Positions 27,260 to 36,964 of a DNA stretch of 41,703 nucleotides are shown one piece after another. Under the pieces are notes generated by a model, which saw only the letters and a program-made list of their open reading frames with translations, was not told the DNA's origin and made no database searches. Source of the stretch: an uncultured Bacteroidia bacterium (GTDB lineage Bacteria; Bacteroidota; Bacteroidia; JANWVE01). The stretch covers positions 1 through 41,703 of the forward strand of contig CALIZB010000087.1 of the NCBI GenBank assembly GCA_938028625.1. The letters are read 5' to 3'. How positions within the stretch are numbered: the first letter of the stretch is position 1; each line of letters opens with the position of its first letter. The position numbers and the translations under genes were made by a program.

Positions 27260-30200
27260 TTACTTAATAAACACAATTTTTCCGTATCCTTTGCGATTAA
27301 AATATTTGTCTTTATCTGATATAACTACCTTCATTTCTTTACCTTGATGTTTAGCTGTCATTTTATACAAATAAACTCCTGAACTTAATTTTGTTTGGCT
27401 AGCATCTGTGCCTTCCCATGCGTATTCAGAGATGTTTTCGCCATGTTTTACATTAGTAAAAAATATACGATTAACTTGTCTGCCCATCATGTCAAAAATA
27501 TCTACAAAAACTTCATCAGGAATAACTGAACCTTGAATAGTAAAACTAAATTGTGTTTTATCTGTAAAAGGATTAGGAAAAGCAAATATCTGCGTAATAC
27601 CACTTTCTTGTTTGAATACACCAAATATTACTGTTTTGCTTATTTTGTTTTGAGAGTAATCTCTGGCTTTTATTGAGAGTGTATAGTATCCGTCAGATAA
27701 CGAGTCATGAACGATTTGTATGCTTGCCGTATTCGCATTAGTAGTTGTTCCTGGGTTAAATAAAGCATACAAACTGTAAGTAGGATTAAAATAAACAGGT
27801 TTTTTATCTCCATTTGGGTATGTAAGCGTAATTTCTTCAAAATAGCTGGTATCTGCAAGATAAAAGCGGGTGGAGTTATCTTGTAAAGTAGCGAAAATTA
27901 TTACGTTAGGTGATACTTGTGTTTTGTCTGCAATTTGTACTCCGTCAAAAGTGATTTTCATTTCAGGAGGAGTATCATCTTTAATATAAATACGTTTTTT
28001 GAAAGTGTTATTATGGTAATACTGTTCTAATGGGTTTCTATTAGGATTAACTTCTATAACTACATCATACCAACCTTCTGTGTTACCGAGTAGTGTTGTA
28101 CTAAACGATAATAATAAACTATCTGATACCCCAAACATAGAGCGTATTTTTTCGGTTTTGAGCATGATTTTTTCATTAGAATACGCATTTTCTAAATAGT
28201 AATATACCCAAACACTGTCCACAGGATAAGGGGATACATTTCTTACATATATTTCCCCTTGTATATCAGATTTGTATCCTATCGTATCACTTAAATTAGA
28301 TTTCCAAGTAGCAGGGTCTAAAGTTAAATCTCCTACTCCTGTATAGAATACAAGGTTATGGCGTAATTGTGGTGCAGTATTAAATAAAGTGTCTTTGAAG
28401 TTAGCTACAAGGTCTAAATAGGGATAGGTATTAGCACTAATGGTACTTAAATCTGTATTTTGGTAAGTTCTTACTTTGGATTTAAGAAGAGTTCTTGTAC
28501 CGTCAGTTTTTACGCCATAGATGTTGTAGGTAATAGTATCGCCCATAGGGTCAATGCGGGTAGTATTTGTATTCCAATGTAAAGAACTCCAAGAACTTGC
28601 AGGGCCTATACGTTCATACTCGTATATTCCTTCATACCAGAAAGTATTGTATACTACACGTAAAAATGCGCTTTGTGCTGTCATAGGTGTGCCTAGGCTT
28701 GGGTCATAACCTTTTTCTATGGCACTACCAATAGAAGCGCCTTTTCTACCAAAAATAATAAAAGACTCATTATCATTAAAACTTCGGATACTACCTGAAC
28801 CTATATTTTCAAAGGCTTGATAGGTTTGTTCGTTAAAGGTAGAGAGTGTAATATTTGCTGTAGCAAATTTCCATGCAAATACAATATAACCGTCAGGAAT
28901 ACTGTTAATAAAAGCGGGTATTTTGTCTTTACCATTTTGATTAAAGCAATATGCAGGAGAGTTAAAGTAAAAACCACCGTTATCACCACAATCAAATCCG
29001 CCAAAGGGTGCTTCCCATGCTTTTAGGCTGGTAGGGTGCATCACAGCAATAAATAAACCTGTATATGCACCTATACAACAACAATTGACATCTAAACCTA
29101 CTGCACCATTTACACTATATCCTGTACTGGTATTTATGTCAATAGTAGCTGTATTTTGTGAGAAAGTCCATAATTTTTCTGTTGGGTTAATGTCTAAAAG
29201 ATATTTTTTACCATCATAATATTGTTGTAAATGCACCTGAGCAATACCACTCGGAGAACCTGAAATATAAGTAAAGTTAGAAACTGCCCAGTACTCCTGT
29301 GTAGAATTTGAATTCATTTTTACTCGCCAGTAATAGGCTGTACTATCACTTAAAGAAAAAGGCAAAACAACCTCCGCTTGATAATTTTTAGTAGGAACAT
29401 CAGAATAGGTTTTTAAGAAACCTGAATTAAAAGTGCTTACAGTGTCAATTTGGAAAGTAAAAGTAGTATTAGGTTGGGTGTGCATGTTTTCTGCTGAGGC
29501 TATTAACTTAACCGTTGGAGTACTAACAATTTGATATTTGACAGGATACATAGCAATAGCCTTATTTTTAGGTAAATAAAATGATTTACAAGCAGAGTTA
29601 TTAGTTTCATCTAGTTCAGTGATAAGATTTTGATAATCCAGAGCTATACAAATAGTGTTGTTTTCATACAATTGTATATTTTTGGTTTTAATCCATATTC
29701 TTAAAGTATCTTTGTTAAAAAGTTGCCCTGTATAGGCTTTTTGATGTACAATTTTAGTATTAACGGCAATACGATATTGTATACTATCTCTGTAAGCACG
29801 GGCATTATTACGTATCACAGCTTGTACCATAAAACTGTCTGCTTGTAATGAAGTATTTTTAGGTAATATAGTAATATCGCTGGATTGAATAGTAAAATCA
29901 GGTTTAGTGGGAAGTTCTAATTTTAGGCTTGGGTCGCCTTGTAAGCACACGTATCTTGCATGATTTCTGAAAGCAGGAACATACGGAGCAGGAACATTTG
30001 TATAGTTTTTGAGCGTATTTTGCACAGCATCACCAATAGGCACATTAGAAGTATCTCTAAATAATTTAGTGTAAAGGGTATCTACATAATTGTCTACTAC
30101 GCCTAACCATGTTGTAGCACTGCCCCCAAGATAAATAACAGCACCTTTTTCAGGAGTTTTTAAGAAATTTTCGCCTATACTGCTTCCTGCAAGAGAAAAA

Positions 30201-32230
30201 TCCCCTGTCTGACAACCATTAGAAATAATAAAAGGATAACGGTCTTTATTTTCATATTTAGTAACGTCATCTATGGCAACGTCCCAATTTTGAGTAGTAC
30301 CGTGTCCAAGGAAGTTAATTATACCAACACCATTGTTAATTTTGTTAAAAATTGTTGACATGATGTCTCCTACAATGGGTTTAGTAAAATCTTTTGTGTG
30401 TGTAAATACATCTCCGCCGTAAGGATACCCTTCAATTTCAGGTGCCATGATATTTTTGAGGATATGCGAAATGGTATCAATTTCCCATTTATTAGCTCCC
30501 CCACCGAGATGAAGAGCATTTTTAAGGTAAGGTTTTGCGCCTTGTTGTTCAAAGGCTTTTACTTTATCTAAATATGCAATTACTTCACTATTATTGATAG
30601 CAGTTAATCTACCTATGGTTAAACGGTCATTGGATAAAATTTGAGAATTATCAAAATTGCCGATAAATATGTTATCACTAGCGGGTGTTCCCCAAGTAGG
30701 AATAAGATTGTTATTAGAATTTCCTGTTAGAGCTACACATTTTCCGAGTAATAAGATATGTCTTCGTTTTTGAGAGGGTAAAGGATTCCATACGTTAGTT
30801 ATGTATTTACCCATACGTTTGAGAGCTAATGGTGTAAAATCCCCAAAGGCAAATTCATTCATGATATCTTCTATGTAATAGAGTTTTGCGTTGTATTTTG
30901 TACTTCGGTAGGCTAGATATTCATTAGCGCTGCTCGCAAGGCTTTTATGAGCAATGATAATAAAATCATAATTTGCACTAATACCTGCGGGGAGATTAGC
31001 AAAGTTAGCTAATTCAGGATTAGGGCAAGGTTTTATTTGACTTTGTACAGTAAAAAATCCTGTTTGATTTGAACCCCCATTGTTAAGAATAATTTTTGCA
31101 GTATCTGCGTCCATTATTCCTTCACAAACTACTTTATTGGTCATATCAAAAAAGTAGGCTTTTCCTGAACCTGTAATTCCATAGCGTTTGAAATAATTAT
31201 TTCCTGCACTACCTTTTACGGTGAGCATTTCTTGTGCAACTATATCATGCTCGTTAAGCAATTTAGGATAACTAATGGTATATTGATTAAAAGCAATGGT
31301 ACTGTTTGTACCTGTATGTTGTATAGAAAGTGTATTACTTAATGTAAGCCAAGATGCGGGAAATTTAACAGTGCGCGTATGTACAGTAAAACCTGTCCAA
31401 TTAAAAGAAATGATATTATTTCCGTTCCATTTAAGCAAAACAGTATGTCCTGCGGCGTTATTAGGACAGCCCCCATAACTGGGACTAGCAGAAGAACTAC
31501 CGCTTAATCCTGTAAATTTGAGTTCTAAAACTACGCTATCTGATGTAGATGTATTAGCTAATGGTGTATCTATGGTAAAATCTGCGGTATAAGGACTGCT
31601 AATAACTGTTCCTAATCTACCTTCACCATTAGTAAATTCAGGGTTATAGATTTCAGGCATACCAGGCCAAGTAGGATAACCCATAAAAGTTCCTGTATTC
31701 CAACAGCTTCTACCGTTATAATATCCCGTAGCTAGCTGTTCTGAAAATGTAGTTATACCTTGTATAAACAAGGGCGCGGTAAATGAAGTATTTTGATATA
31801 AAGTATAGCGTTGTGTAGAAGGTGTAGTGCTTGTAGTTAAAAAATAGCTTGCGGTATCACCACCAAAAAGGGAATGTTTAGTATTCGGTTGGTGAGTAGC
31901 GCTAGCATAGAGTTCTGCATCATCTAAACCGTCATGACCTTTGGCATAAAAGTATAAGGTATCTCCGCTGTCCCAAATAGAGTTACTATTGTTGTCTTTT
32001 ATCCATAAAATTCGTTCTGCACCTCTTCGGTATAAACGAATATTGGATATAGGTACACTACTTAAACCTACACTACTCGTCTGCGGAAAAGTTAGTGCAT
32101 AAATACCTTCCTGCGCAATACGTATTTTGTAATAGTTTTGGCTATAATCAATCCATGTGTTATTATAGGTTTGGCTATACAAAAATGAAGTAAATAAGCA
32201 AGTAATGAGAAGAAGTACAGATTTTTTCAT
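27260..32230 (-). CDS. C25 (gingipain-like) cysteine peptidase, PorU2-like T9SS sortase candidate
   Basis: 1656 aa; INFLGHGTTQNWD (His) and FIISNGCQTGDFSLAGSSIGENFLKTPEKGAVIYLGGSATTWLG (Cys); C-term FAFPNPFTDKTQFSF...VYLYKMTAKHQGKEMKVV. Confidence 0.8.
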   Translation of the reverse strand: MKKSVLLLITCLFTSFLYSQTYNNTWIDYSQNYYKIRIAQEGIYALTFPQTSSVGLSSVPISNIRLYRRGAERILWIKDNNSNSIWDSGDTLYFYAKGHDGLDDAELYASATHQPNTKHSLFGGDTASYFLTTSTTPSTQRYTLYQNTSFTAPLFIQGITTFSEQLATGYYNGRSCWNTGTFMGYPTWPGMPEIYNPEFTNGEGRLGTVISSPYTADFTIDTPLANTSTSDSVVLELKFTGLSGSSSASPSYGGCPNNAAGHTVLLKWNGNNIISFNWTGFTVHTRTVKFPASWLTLSNTLSIQHTGTNSTIAFNQYTISYPKLLNEHDIVAQEMLTVKGSAGNNYFKRYGITGSGKAYFFDMTNKVVCEGIMDADTAKIILNNGGSNQTGFFTVQSQIKPCPNPELANFANLPAGISANYDFIIIAHKSLASSANEYLAYRSTKYNAKLYYIEDIMNEFAFGDFTPLALKRMGKYITNVWNPLPSQKRRHILLLGKCVALTGNSNNNLIPTWGTPASDNIFIGNFDNSQILSNDRLTIGRLTAINNSEVIAYLDKVKAFEQQGAKPYLKNALHLGGGANKWEIDTISHILKNIMAPEIEGYPYGGDVFTHTKDFTKPIVGDIMSTIFNKINNGVGIINFLGHGTTQNWDVAIDDVTKYENKDRYPFIISNGCQTGDFSLAGSSIGENFLKTPEKGAVIYLGGSATTWLGVVDNYVDTLYTKLFRDTSNVPIGDAVQNTLKNYTNVPAPYVPAFRNHARYVCLQGDPSLKLELPTKPDFTIQSSDITILPKNTSLQADSFMVQAVIRNNARAYRDSIQYRIAVNTKIVHQKAYTGQLFNKDTLRIWIKTKNIQLYENNTICIALDYQNLITELDETNNSACKSFYLPKNKAIAMYPVKYQIVSTPTVKLIASAENMHTQPNTTFTFQIDTVSTFNSGFLKTYSDVPTKNYQAEVVLPFSLSDSTAYYWRVKMNSNSTQEYWAVSNFTYISGSPSGIAQVHLQQYYDGKKYLLDINPTEKLWTFSQNTATIDINTSTGYSVNGAVGLDVNCCCIGAYTGLFIAVMHPTSLKAWEAPFGGFDCGDNGGFYFNSPAYCFNQNGKDKIPAFINSIPDGYIVFAWKFATANITLSTFNEQTYQAFENIGSGSIRSFNDNESFIIFGRKGASIGSAIEKGYDPSLGTPMTAQSAFLRVVYNTFWYEGIYEYERIGPASSWSSLHWNTNTTRIDPMGDTITYNIYGVKTDGTRTLLKSKVRTYQNTDLSTISANTYPYLDLVANFKDTLFNTAPQLRHNLVFYTGVGDLTLDPATWKSNLSDTIGYKSDIQGEIYVRNVSPYPVDSVWVYYYLENAYSNEKIMLKTEKIRSMFGVSDSLLLSFSTTLLGNTEGWYDVVIEVNPNRNPLEQYYHNNTFKKRIYIKDDTPPEMKITFDGVQIADKTQVSPNVIIFATLQDNSTRFYLADTSYFEEITLTYPNGDKKPVYFNPTYSLYALFNPGTTTNANTASIQIVHDSLSDGYYTLSIKARDYSQNKISKTVIFGVFKQESGITQIFAFPNPFTDKTQFSFTIQGSVIPDEVFVDIFDMMGRQVNRIFFTNVKHGENISEYAWEGTDASQTKLSSGVYLYKMTAKHQGKEMKVVISDKDKYFNRKGYGKIVFIK

Positions 32231-32351
32231 ATTTCTAACACAAATATACGAAAGAAAACGAAAAGAAAGACAAAATAATTTATCTGTTGTAAAAATTTTG
32301 CTTACCTATTATACTGTATCGTAACAGTTTAATACTTTATCTTTGTATTAT

Positions 32352-32834
32352 ATGAAGCCTGAGGAGATTGTTAATCTGTTAAACAATGAGTATTCAGATA
32401 AAAATATTTTGGTCATTGGGTATCCTGCGGTAGGAAAAACTACTTTTGCAAAAAAATATATTGAACATTTACCCTATCATACACTTATTAGTACAGATGA
32501 TTATCTTTCTCATGGGTATGAAGAATCCTTGTACGCACTTATAGAAGACCTTATAAAAATACAGAATCTTACTTTGGTGGAGGGAGTCTTGGGATACAGG
32601 TTATTACGAAAAGGAGTACAATTGGACTGTTATTATCCTGACGTAGTATTTGAGCTTACTGCCCCTTGGACACACATAGAAAAAGTATATCAGACAGAAA
32701 GAGAAACCAAAAAAATCCCGAATCTGAAATCTTTTATCAAAACTTTGGATACTATTCTTAAACAATATCAAGGCTTACCTAATCCGAAGCCACCGATTTG
32801 GCATAAAACAGCCATGATTGGTCTAACTGACTGA
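32352..32834 (+). CDS. Small P-loop kinase-like protein
   Basis: NILVIGYPAVGKTTFAKKYIEHL Walker A; STDDYLSHGYEES; LVEGVLGYRLLRKG. ATG 32352 lies 6 nt after TATCTTTG. Confidence 0.6.
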   Translation: MKPEEIVNLLNNEYSDKNILVIGYPAVGKTTFAKKYIEHLPYHTLISTDDYLSHGYEESLYALIEDLIKIQNLTLVEGVLGYRLLRKGVQLDCYYPDVVFELTAPWTHIEKVYQTERETKKIPNLKSFIKTLDTILKQYQGLPNPKPPIWHKTAMIGLTD

Positions 32835-32841
32835 AATAAAG

Positions 32842-33201
32842 CTACTTACCTGCTACTCCTGCATTATTTTTTTTTTCAATCTGAATGTTTAGAGCAATAT
32901 CTACGTCTTTTTTTACTTTTTGCGTAGGTGTTTTTTTATCCATAAATCCGTCTTTGGTAACTACAAGTTCATAATCACCAGGGGGTATATCATGAATTTC
33001 ATATTTACCTTCACTATCCGTAATAGAAGAGAATGCTGTACCAGGTATAGCTACTTTTGCACCTACAATAGGTTCGTTAGTTTCGTATTCTACTACTGTG
33101 CCTCGTATGGCGCTTTGTGCTAATACTTTACAATCACCTGTTAATGTATCAAATAATAGGGTAAAGATAATAAGTAAAAGTGGAATATAAAATTTAGACA
33201 T
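32842..33201 (-). CDS. Secreted carboxypeptidase-regulatory-like domain protein
   Basis: Signal peptide; IRGTVVEYETNEPIVGAKVAIPGTAFSSITDSEGKYEIHDIPPGDYELVVTKDGF. Confidence 0.85.
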   Translation of the reverse strand: MSKFYIPLLLIIFTLLFDTLTGDCKVLAQSAIRGTVVEYETNEPIVGAKVAIPGTAFSSITDSEGKYEIHDIPPGDYELVVTKDGFMDKKTPTQKVKKDVDIALNIQIEKKNNAGVAGK

Positions 33202-33277
33202 AAACTATCGTGTATTATTGCTTTACATTTTGTTAGGATATGATTTGCAAATATAATAATAATTCGTATTAAATCAA

Positions 33278-33817
33278 TCACATTTTTTCTTCTTTATATT
33301 TTCCCTGACTGTGAAGTAACCATCTGCGTATTTCAAAACTTATATCGGAATGGGTTTTTGTAGCAATCTGTTTGCCATCAGCAAACTTAAAGTTAATAAA
33401 AACTTTTACGCTGCCATTACCTTGGTCTTCAAGGTCAAAAACAACAGTTACAGGGTCATTGATTTTAAGTTTCGGAATTTTGACATCTTTATAGCGCATA
33501 CGGGCGTAATCGCCATAGTATTGTCTTAAACCAAAGCCTGCCATATAACCTTGTATTTTTGCCTGTACTTTTTTCCTGTCTGGAATATTATACGTAACCA
33601 CAAAGCAATTATCTTTATTAAAACCACTATCAGGGCATATAACTTCTTCCAAATTGGCATTCATATCGTATTTTATTTTGTTTACCTGCATTTGGTTAAG
33701 TTTTTCTATGGGTGTTACTTGATAAGTAATTGCGGGTCCTGAATAGGTTTGATTAGGAATTTGAGCTATGAGATAGCTTGATAGAAAGAAGATAAAAAGG
33801 ATAGAAATGTTTTTCAT
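33278..33817 (-). CDS. Hypothetical secreted protein
   Basis: Signal peptide MKNISILFIFFLSSYLIAQ; promoter box 4 nt upstream of ATG. Confidence 0.6.
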   Translation of the reverse strand: MKNISILFIFFLSSYLIAQIPNQTYSGPAITYQVTPIEKLNQMQVNKIKYDMNANLEEVICPDSGFNKDNCFVVTYNIPDRKKVQAKIQGYMAGFGLRQYYGDYARMRYKDVKIPKLKINDPVTVVFDLEDQGNGSVKVFINFKFADGKQIATKTHSDISFEIRRWLLHSQGKYKEEKM

Positions 33818-33893
33818 AATTCAAATATAATACGAATTTGTGAATATGCCAAGTAAACAAATTTTTATTTTTTGATAAAAAGAAGAACACGGA

Positions 33894-34886
33894 TTAGTCT
33901 TTCTTATACAATAACTTCATAGCAATAATCATACAGATAAAACCTGCTATAACTACGAGCATAGCCTGTGCGGTATGGTTGAGAGTGGCAGAGACAAGGC
34001 TTTGTTCTGTACTGATATGATATGCTATCATAGACTGACTGACTACATAATGATATACCCCTATTCCGCCCTGTACAGGTGCCGCCATTCCTACTGCACC
34101 AATTAAGGTAACAACAAGCGCCGCACTTAAACCTAAATGCACTGTGCTGGGTAAAGCTAAAAAAATGCAGTAAGTAGTAAGAGTATAACAAAGCCATATC
34201 AAAACTGTGTAGAACAAAAATAAAGGTATGTTTTTTACCTTGCGTATGCTAATCAATCCTTCCCATAGCCCTTCCAGAAATGCTTTTACCTTGATAAGCC
34301 ATTTGTTTTTTGGATTAAATTTTTTCCAGTTTTTAACTAGAATTATCAAAAAAACAATCCCTAAAATACTCAATAGAACTATAAAAAGCAAGAATTTTTG
34401 TTGTTGTTCAGGACTAAAATGAAACGTTTGTACTAACCAATGATAAAAAATGTCATATTCTATTCCTAGCGCAAGCAAAATGACAAGCAGAAGGGTTATT
34501 ACATCAATAATGCGTTCTAGTACTACCGTTCCAAATACTTGTGCTACGGGTATATTATCTGCTTTGTAAACTACTCCACAGCGGGTTACTTCGCCCATAC
34601 GAGGAAGTACCATATTCGCAAGGTATCCTACGGCTACACCACAAAAAGTGCTTATCAATCTGGGATTATGTCCTGAAGCCCGCAGTAGCATATTCCATCT
34701 TGATGCACGTATTATTTTTTCTAAAATACCAATAAGCATGCTTACCCCTATCCAGAAATAATTGGCTTCGTTAAAACCTCTTTGTATTTCTTTCCATTCA
34801 ATATCCTTAAACGCAAAAAACATCATAGCCACAGCTACAATAATACCGATAAGGTATTGTATGCTCTTTTTGGTAAAAATTGCCAT
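33894..34886 (-). CDS. Lysylphosphatidylglycerol synthase TM region/UPF0104-like flippase
   Basis: Multi-TM; RASRWNMLLRA, VAVGYLANMVLPRMGEVTRCGVVYKADNIPVAQVFGTVVLERIIDV, GGIGVYHYVV. Confidence 0.88.
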   Translation of the reverse strand: MAIFTKKSIQYLIGIIVAVAMMFFAFKDIEWKEIQRGFNEANYFWIGVSMLIGILEKIIRASRWNMLLRASGHNPRLISTFCGVAVGYLANMVLPRMGEVTRCGVVYKADNIPVAQVFGTVVLERIIDVITLLLVILLALGIEYDIFYHWLVQTFHFSPEQQQKFLLFIVLLSILGIVFLIILVKNWKKFNPKNKWLIKVKAFLEGLWEGLISIRKVKNIPLFLFYTVLIWLCYTLTTYCIFLALPSTVHLGLSAALVVTLIGAVGMAAPVQGGIGVYHYVVSQSMIAYHISTEQSLVSATLNHTAQAMLVVIAGFICMIIAMKLLYKKD

Positions 34887-34892
34887 AAAAAA

Positions 34893-35246
34893 TTATTTTT
34901 TAGGTAGTTTATTGTTTTCATCAGGGAATACTACCCAAGGTGTAAAGGTTTTTGCCTGTTCAAATTCCATTTGGCAATAAGATACTACTATCACAATATC
35001 TCCCAACTGTACTTTTCTTGCCGCAGGCCCGTTGAGGCATATTACCCCAGAACCCCGCTCCCCTTCTATGATATAAGTTTCAAAACGTTCCCCATTATTG
35101 ACGTTCAGAACAGTAACTTTTTCATAACCAATCATATTTGCCGCATCTAGTAGGTCTTTGTCTATGGTGATACTGCCTACATAATTCAGCTCTGCCTGTG
35201 TAACTTTTACCCTGTGTATTTTAGACTTAAGAACTTCAATAATCAT
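34893..35246 (-). CDS. panD: Aspartate 1-decarboxylase
   Basis: [38 protein letters not shown] with Gly-Ser self-cleavage site; [41 protein letters not shown]. Confidence 0.97.
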   Translation of the reverse strand: MIIEVLKSKIHRVKVTQAELNYVGSITIDKDLLDAANMIGYEKVTVLNVNNGERFETYIIEGERGSGVICLNGPAARKVQLGDIVIVVSYCQMEFEQAKTFTPWVVFPDENNKLPKK

Positions 35247-35287
35247 GACTCGCAAATTTCGTAATTTTTTCAATACAAAATAAAAAA

Positions 35288-35315
35288 ACGGACAGTTAAT
35301 AATTTGACTGCCCGT
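35288..35315 (-). terminator. Rho-independent terminator of the YbjN-like gene
   Basis: ACGGACAGT...ACTGCCCGT stem (one mismatch) followed on the minus strand by TTTTTTT. Confidence 0.75.
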
Positions 35316-35336
35316 CTTGTACGAAATCAGAGAGAC

Positions 35337-35759
35337 TTATGCTCTTTTACCACCATATTTTTCAATAAGCATGTCATCTACTGCATCGGCCGCATAGCTT
35401 TGTGCATCAAGCATTTCTGCTACTTCTTTGGCTTCCAGACCGTCAGCATAGCGGGAACTTACCAGACAGATTAGTTCATTGTTATAAACAGTAAAGTATG
35501 TACCTACAAGACTGTGATTGATAGACAGCAACTCTAGAAACAATTGTTCTCTATTATTAGCAGGAACTTGCATAATGCCTGAGATAACTACAAATATTGC
35601 TTTGTTTTCCTGATTGATATTCAGCAACATAGTTACATTTGCAGAGCCTCTTTGCAAATTCCATACAGTAGGGGTCTCTGTACGGCAGGTAGCTACGTCT
35701 ATTCCGAAGGAAGCGATAGCTTGCTCTACTACGGGGATAAAAGATTGTAAATTAGTCAT
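35337..35759 (-). CDS. YbjN/CesT-chaperone-fold protein
   Basis: About 140 aa alpha/beta protein; NREQLFLELLSINHSLVGTYFTVYNNELICLVSSRYADGLEAKEVAEMLDAQSYAADAVDDMLIEKYGG. Confidence 0.6.
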   Translation of the reverse strand: MTNLQSFIPVVEQAIASFGIDVATCRTETPTVWNLQRGSANVTMLLNINQENKAIFVVISGIMQVPANNREQLFLELLSINHSLVGTYFTVYNNELICLVSSRYADGLEAKEVAEMLDAQSYAADAVDDMLIEKYGGKRA

Positions 35760-35991
35760 AATTTTACAAAGGTATAGTATATTTTACATTATTCAAAATG
35801 TGTATGAATATTTTTATTTTCTACAATAAAATGAAACCTAACTATACCCCTTTTCGTACAAGGTACATCTTTTTGGACAAATTACGCTTATATGTTGGAT
35901 TTTTTATGTTTTTTTTGTGGCAGTTCATACTTTTGTTTTCATAGCAGACCTTTCGCTTTTACAGACGCATATTTAATCCTACTTTTGTGCC

Positions 35992-36855
35992 ATGAACTTA
36001 ATTGATGGCAAGGCCACTGCGGCACACATCCTAGAAAATTTAATGACAGAGATTACACAACTTTCCCACAGACCCGGACTTTCTGTTATTCTGATAGGCA
36101 ATAATCCTGCTTCACAAGCTTATGTAAATGCCAAAATAAAAGCATGTAATAAAATTGGTATTTATTCAGAACTGATTACTTTACCTGAAACGGTTTCAGA
36201 AGATTATCTGCTGGAAAAAATAGAAAGTCTTAATCAGGATAAAAACATACACGGTATATTAGTACAACTTCCACTGCCAAGGCACATTTCTACTAATAAA
36301 GTTATAGAAGCAATTAGTTATCAAAAAGATGTAGATGGATTTCACCCTATTAACATGGGAAGATTAGCCAAAGGATTACCTGCACTTATTCCCTGTACGC
36401 CCAAAGGTATTCAGGAACTCCTTAAATTTTACAACATAGAAACCGAAGGCAAACACTGCGTTATTGTAGGCAGGAGCAATATCGTAGGTATGCCTATGAG
36501 CGTAATGATGATGCAAAATATGCCCTTCGCTAATGCCACGGTTACGGTATGCCATTCTAAAACAAAAAATATTGAACAATACACTCGTCAGGCGGATATA
36601 CTTATTGCGGCAGTAGGAAGTCCTAAAAAAATTACAGGAGATATGGTTAAAGAAGGCTGTGTAGTAATAGATGTAGGCATTAACCGTGTACAGAATGGAG
36701 AAAAATATCAATTAGTCGGAGATGTAGATTTTGAAAGCGTTGCCCCTAAAACAACATATATTACCCCTGTACCTGGTGGCGTAGGGCCTATGACCATTGC
36801 TATGCTTATGAAAAACACCGTAGAAGCCGCAAAAATGATAAATAATTTGCTTTAA
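35992..36855 (+). CDS. folD: Bifunctional methylenetetrahydrofolate dehydrogenase/cyclohydrolase FolD
   Basis: PGLSVILIGNNPASQAYVNAKIKACNKIGI, ILVQLPLPRHI, KDVDGFHPINMGRL, GRSNIVGMPMSVMMM, TPVPGGVGPMTIAMLMKNTVEAA. Confidence 0.97.
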   Translation: MNLIDGKATAAHILENLMTEITQLSHRPGLSVILIGNNPASQAYVNAKIKACNKIGIYSELITLPETVSEDYLLEKIESLNQDKNIHGILVQLPLPRHISTNKVIEAISYQKDVDGFHPINMGRLAKGLPALIPCTPKGIQELLKFYNIETEGKHCVIVGRSNIVGMPMSVMMMQNMPFANATVTVCHSKTKNIEQYTRQADILIAAVGSPKKITGDMVKEGCVVIDVGINRVQNGEKYQLVGDVDFESVAPKTTYITPVPGGVGPMTIAMLMKNTVEAAKMINNLL

Positions 36856-36882
36856 GTGCTTTTAATTAAGGTTCAAAGCACT
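36855..36882 (+). terminator. Possible terminator of folD
   Basis: AGTGCTTT-N12-AAAGCACT stem right at the stop codon, followed by A/T-rich sequence. Confidence 0.45.
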
Positions 36883-36964
36883 CATAAAAAAGTTTTACTC
36901 TTTTTTAATTTATTTTTAATGTAGCGATACTTGGATAATTAAAACAGTATATCTAACTTGCAAC

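Noticed and set aside
33904-34197. 97-aa minus ORF inside the flippase gene
   Set aside because: Alternate frame of a well-supported multi-TM gene; Tyr/Ser/Cys-rich shadow translation.
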